This document shows, in pieces, positions 14,830 through 15,962 of a stretch of DNA of 15,962 nt. The stretch lies in NCBI GenBank assembly GCA_013373005.1, contig JABXIP010000164.1, positions 1 through 15,962 on the forward strand. Direction: 5' to 3'. The notes below the pieces were generated by a model, which saw nothing but the letters and a program-made list of their open reading frames with translations, had not been told where the DNA came from and ran no database searches. Every line of letters begins with the position of its first letter. The stretch's first letter is position 1. Both the position numbers and the translations under genes were made by a program. This DNA comes from Cytophagia bacterium (GTDB lineage Bacteria > Bacteroidota > Bacteroidia > Cytophagales > Cyclobacteriaceae).

Positions 14830-15962
14830 GTGGGGCAGCGCATTCTATACATTCACCAATACTTTAAAACTCCTCAGGAAGGCGGGGCAATTCGCTCTTA
14901 TTATCTGGCAAAAGGGTTGGTTGAAAATGGGTTTGAGATAGAAATGCTCACCACTCACAATGAGAGCAATTATACGAAAGCCAATATTGATGGCATCAAG
15001 GTGCACTATTTACCGGTGAACTACACCAATGAAATGGGCTTCATTAAGCGCATTTGGTCTTTTCTGAAGTTTGTAAGGCTGGCAAAGAGATATGCCAAAA
15101 ACATCCCGAATATAGACAAGGCTTATATCACAAGCACTCCCTTAACTGTGGGGCTTATTGGCCTTTGGCTTAAGAGGAAAAGACAGATTCCCTACATTTT
15201 TGAGGTAAGAGACTTGTGGCCAACCGCTCCTATTGAGTTAGGTGCCATTAAAGGCAAACCGTTCAAAAACTACCTCTACAAACTAGAGAAGAGAATCTAT
15301 TCAGAGGCCGAAAAGATTGTGGCTCTCTCTCCCGGAATGTGTGATTGGGTGAAGAAAGTGGCACCAGAAAAGGAAGTCTATATAATTCCAAATATGGCCG
15401 ACTGTCAGTTCTTCAAAAAGGAATTAAAGGATCCTAAACTGCTGGAATTCTATCATGCAAATAAGCCTTTTGTGATTACATATCTGGGCAGTATTGGCGT
15501 GACTAACCACCTTGAATACTTTCTCGATATTGCTGCTGAATGTAAAAGGCAAAAACTCAATATTGACTTTAAGATTGTGGGTCAGGGCTCACAGCTCAGC
15601 AACATTAAGCTCCTTACTTACCTTAGAAAGCTCTCCAATGTAGCGTTTATTGGGCATCAGAATAAAGAAGGAGTAAGAAGAATACTGAATATTACGGATG
15701 CAACTTATGTCTCTTTCGCCAATATTCCGGTGCTCAGCACTAATAGCCCAAACAAACTATTCGATAGCCTGGCAGCCGGTAAATTGACCATTGTTAACTC
15801 TCCTGGATGGACCAAAGCACTAGTGGAGGAATATAAGTGCGGGTTCTATGCCGATCCAGAGCAACCTTCAGACTTTACTGAAAAGCTTAGGCCATTCCTG
15901 GAGCAAGGAGATACTTTAGAAAGCTACAAAATTAATGCTCGCCAAATTGCCGAAAAGCTATA
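14830..15962 (+). CDS. GT4 glycosyltransferase, WbuB-like (3' end outside window)
   Basis: My translation from the GTG at 14830 gives 377 codons open to the window edge, with perhaps 20-30 residues missing given the usual length of about 400. It starts (M)GQRILYIHQYFKTPQEGGAI, the characteristic N-terminus of WbuB/WcaI-like glycosyltransferases with a GT-B fold. Further matches are VRDLWPTAPIELG (near 130-145), the LSPGM segment, VYIIPNMAD, VITYLGSIGVTNHLE at the second Rossmann domain, FIGHQNKEGV and NSPNKLFDSLAAGK as the nucleotide-sugar binding segment, with Asn replacing the first Glu of the usual EX7E motif. It likely transfers a sugar to a lipid-linked glycan for polysaccharide or O-antigen; donor and acceptor are unknown. 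No in-frame ATG exists near the homology start, so GTG is the best start. It may mark the beginning of a polysaccharide locus to the right. Confidence 0.88.
   Translation, partial: MGQRILYIHQYFKTPQEGGAIRSYYLAKGLVENGFEIEMLTTHNESNYTKANIDGIKVHYLPVNYTNEMGFIKRIWSFLKFVRLAKRYAKNIPNIDKAYITSTPLTVGLIGLWLKRKRQIPYIFEVRDLWPTAPIELGAIKGKPFKNYLYKLEKRIYSEAEKIVALSPGMCDWVKKVAPEKEVYIIPNMADCQFFKKELKDPKLLEFYHANKPFVITYLGSIGVTNHLEYFLDIAAECKRQKLNIDFKIVGQGSQLSNIKLLTYLRKLSNVAFIGHQNKEGVRRILNITDATYVSFANIPVLSTNSPNKLFDSLAAGKLTIVNSPGWTKALVEEYKCGFYADPEQPSDFTEKLRPFLEQGDTLESYKINARQIAEKL

Noticed and set aside
1..15962. Mobile elements, CRISPR arrays, tRNA/rRNA genes, toxin-antitoxin or phage-defence modules
   Set aside because: No transposase, integrase, spaced direct repeats, cloverleaf or recognisable defence domains found on reading both strands.

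Overview
The window looks like an ordinary chromosomal segment of a Bacteroidota bacterium, most likely a Cytophagales-type marine or soil species; I cannot fix the genus. The indicators are moderate G+C, TAnnTTTG-type promoter elements in place of -35/-10 boxes, a DUF5723-like outer-membrane protein, an SGGDD-tagged lipoprotein, a Bacteroidota-style ECF sigma factor with a short downstream partner, and weak use of Shine-Dalgarno sequences. I see no phage, IS, integron, CRISPR, tRNA or rRNA signal, and base composition looks even throughout.

Layout. (1) 1-2255, minus strand: the 5' part of coaX (type III pantothenate kinase, cut by the window edge) lies downstream of an exported amidase-signature enzyme. 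A spacer with two competing hairpins separates them. (2) 2333-3189, plus strand: a small four-helix membrane protein is translationally coupled by an ATGA overlap to a DinB-superfamily protein. Its stop codon overlaps the stop of a convergent gene for a DUF5723-like outer-membrane protein (3186-4682, minus). (3) A 318-bp divergent spacer holding a strong small hairpin leads to polA (5001-7814, plus), with all three activities predicted intact. polA converges within 4 bp on a minus-strand lipoprotein gene encoding an Fn3-like domain and a six-bladed NHL-type propeller. (4) A divergent PLP enzyme (threonine dehydratase/serine racemase, 9267-10214, plus) meets uvrA (minus) at a perfect 36-bp palindrome that includes the uvrA stop codon. 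(5) uvrA is divergent from an ECF sigma factor gene with a textbook Bacteroidota promoter. The sigma gene overlaps a 78-codon ORF (possible anti-sigma factor), followed by nth (endonuclease III). A GTG-started GT4 glycosyltransferase runs off the right edge.

Functionally there is a loose concentration of DNA-maintenance genes: polA and uvrA (nucleotide excision and gap filling), nth (base excision), and a DinB-fold protein whose role is unknown. They sit on different strands with separate promoters, so they are not one operon. The sigma factor/small ORF/nth run is the only arrangement suggesting shared regulation. I did not find a convincing undescribed multi-gene system. The observations most worth a second look are the 36-bp palindrome, the sigma-overlapping small protein, the near-leaderless uvrA promoter, and the hairpin upstream of polA.
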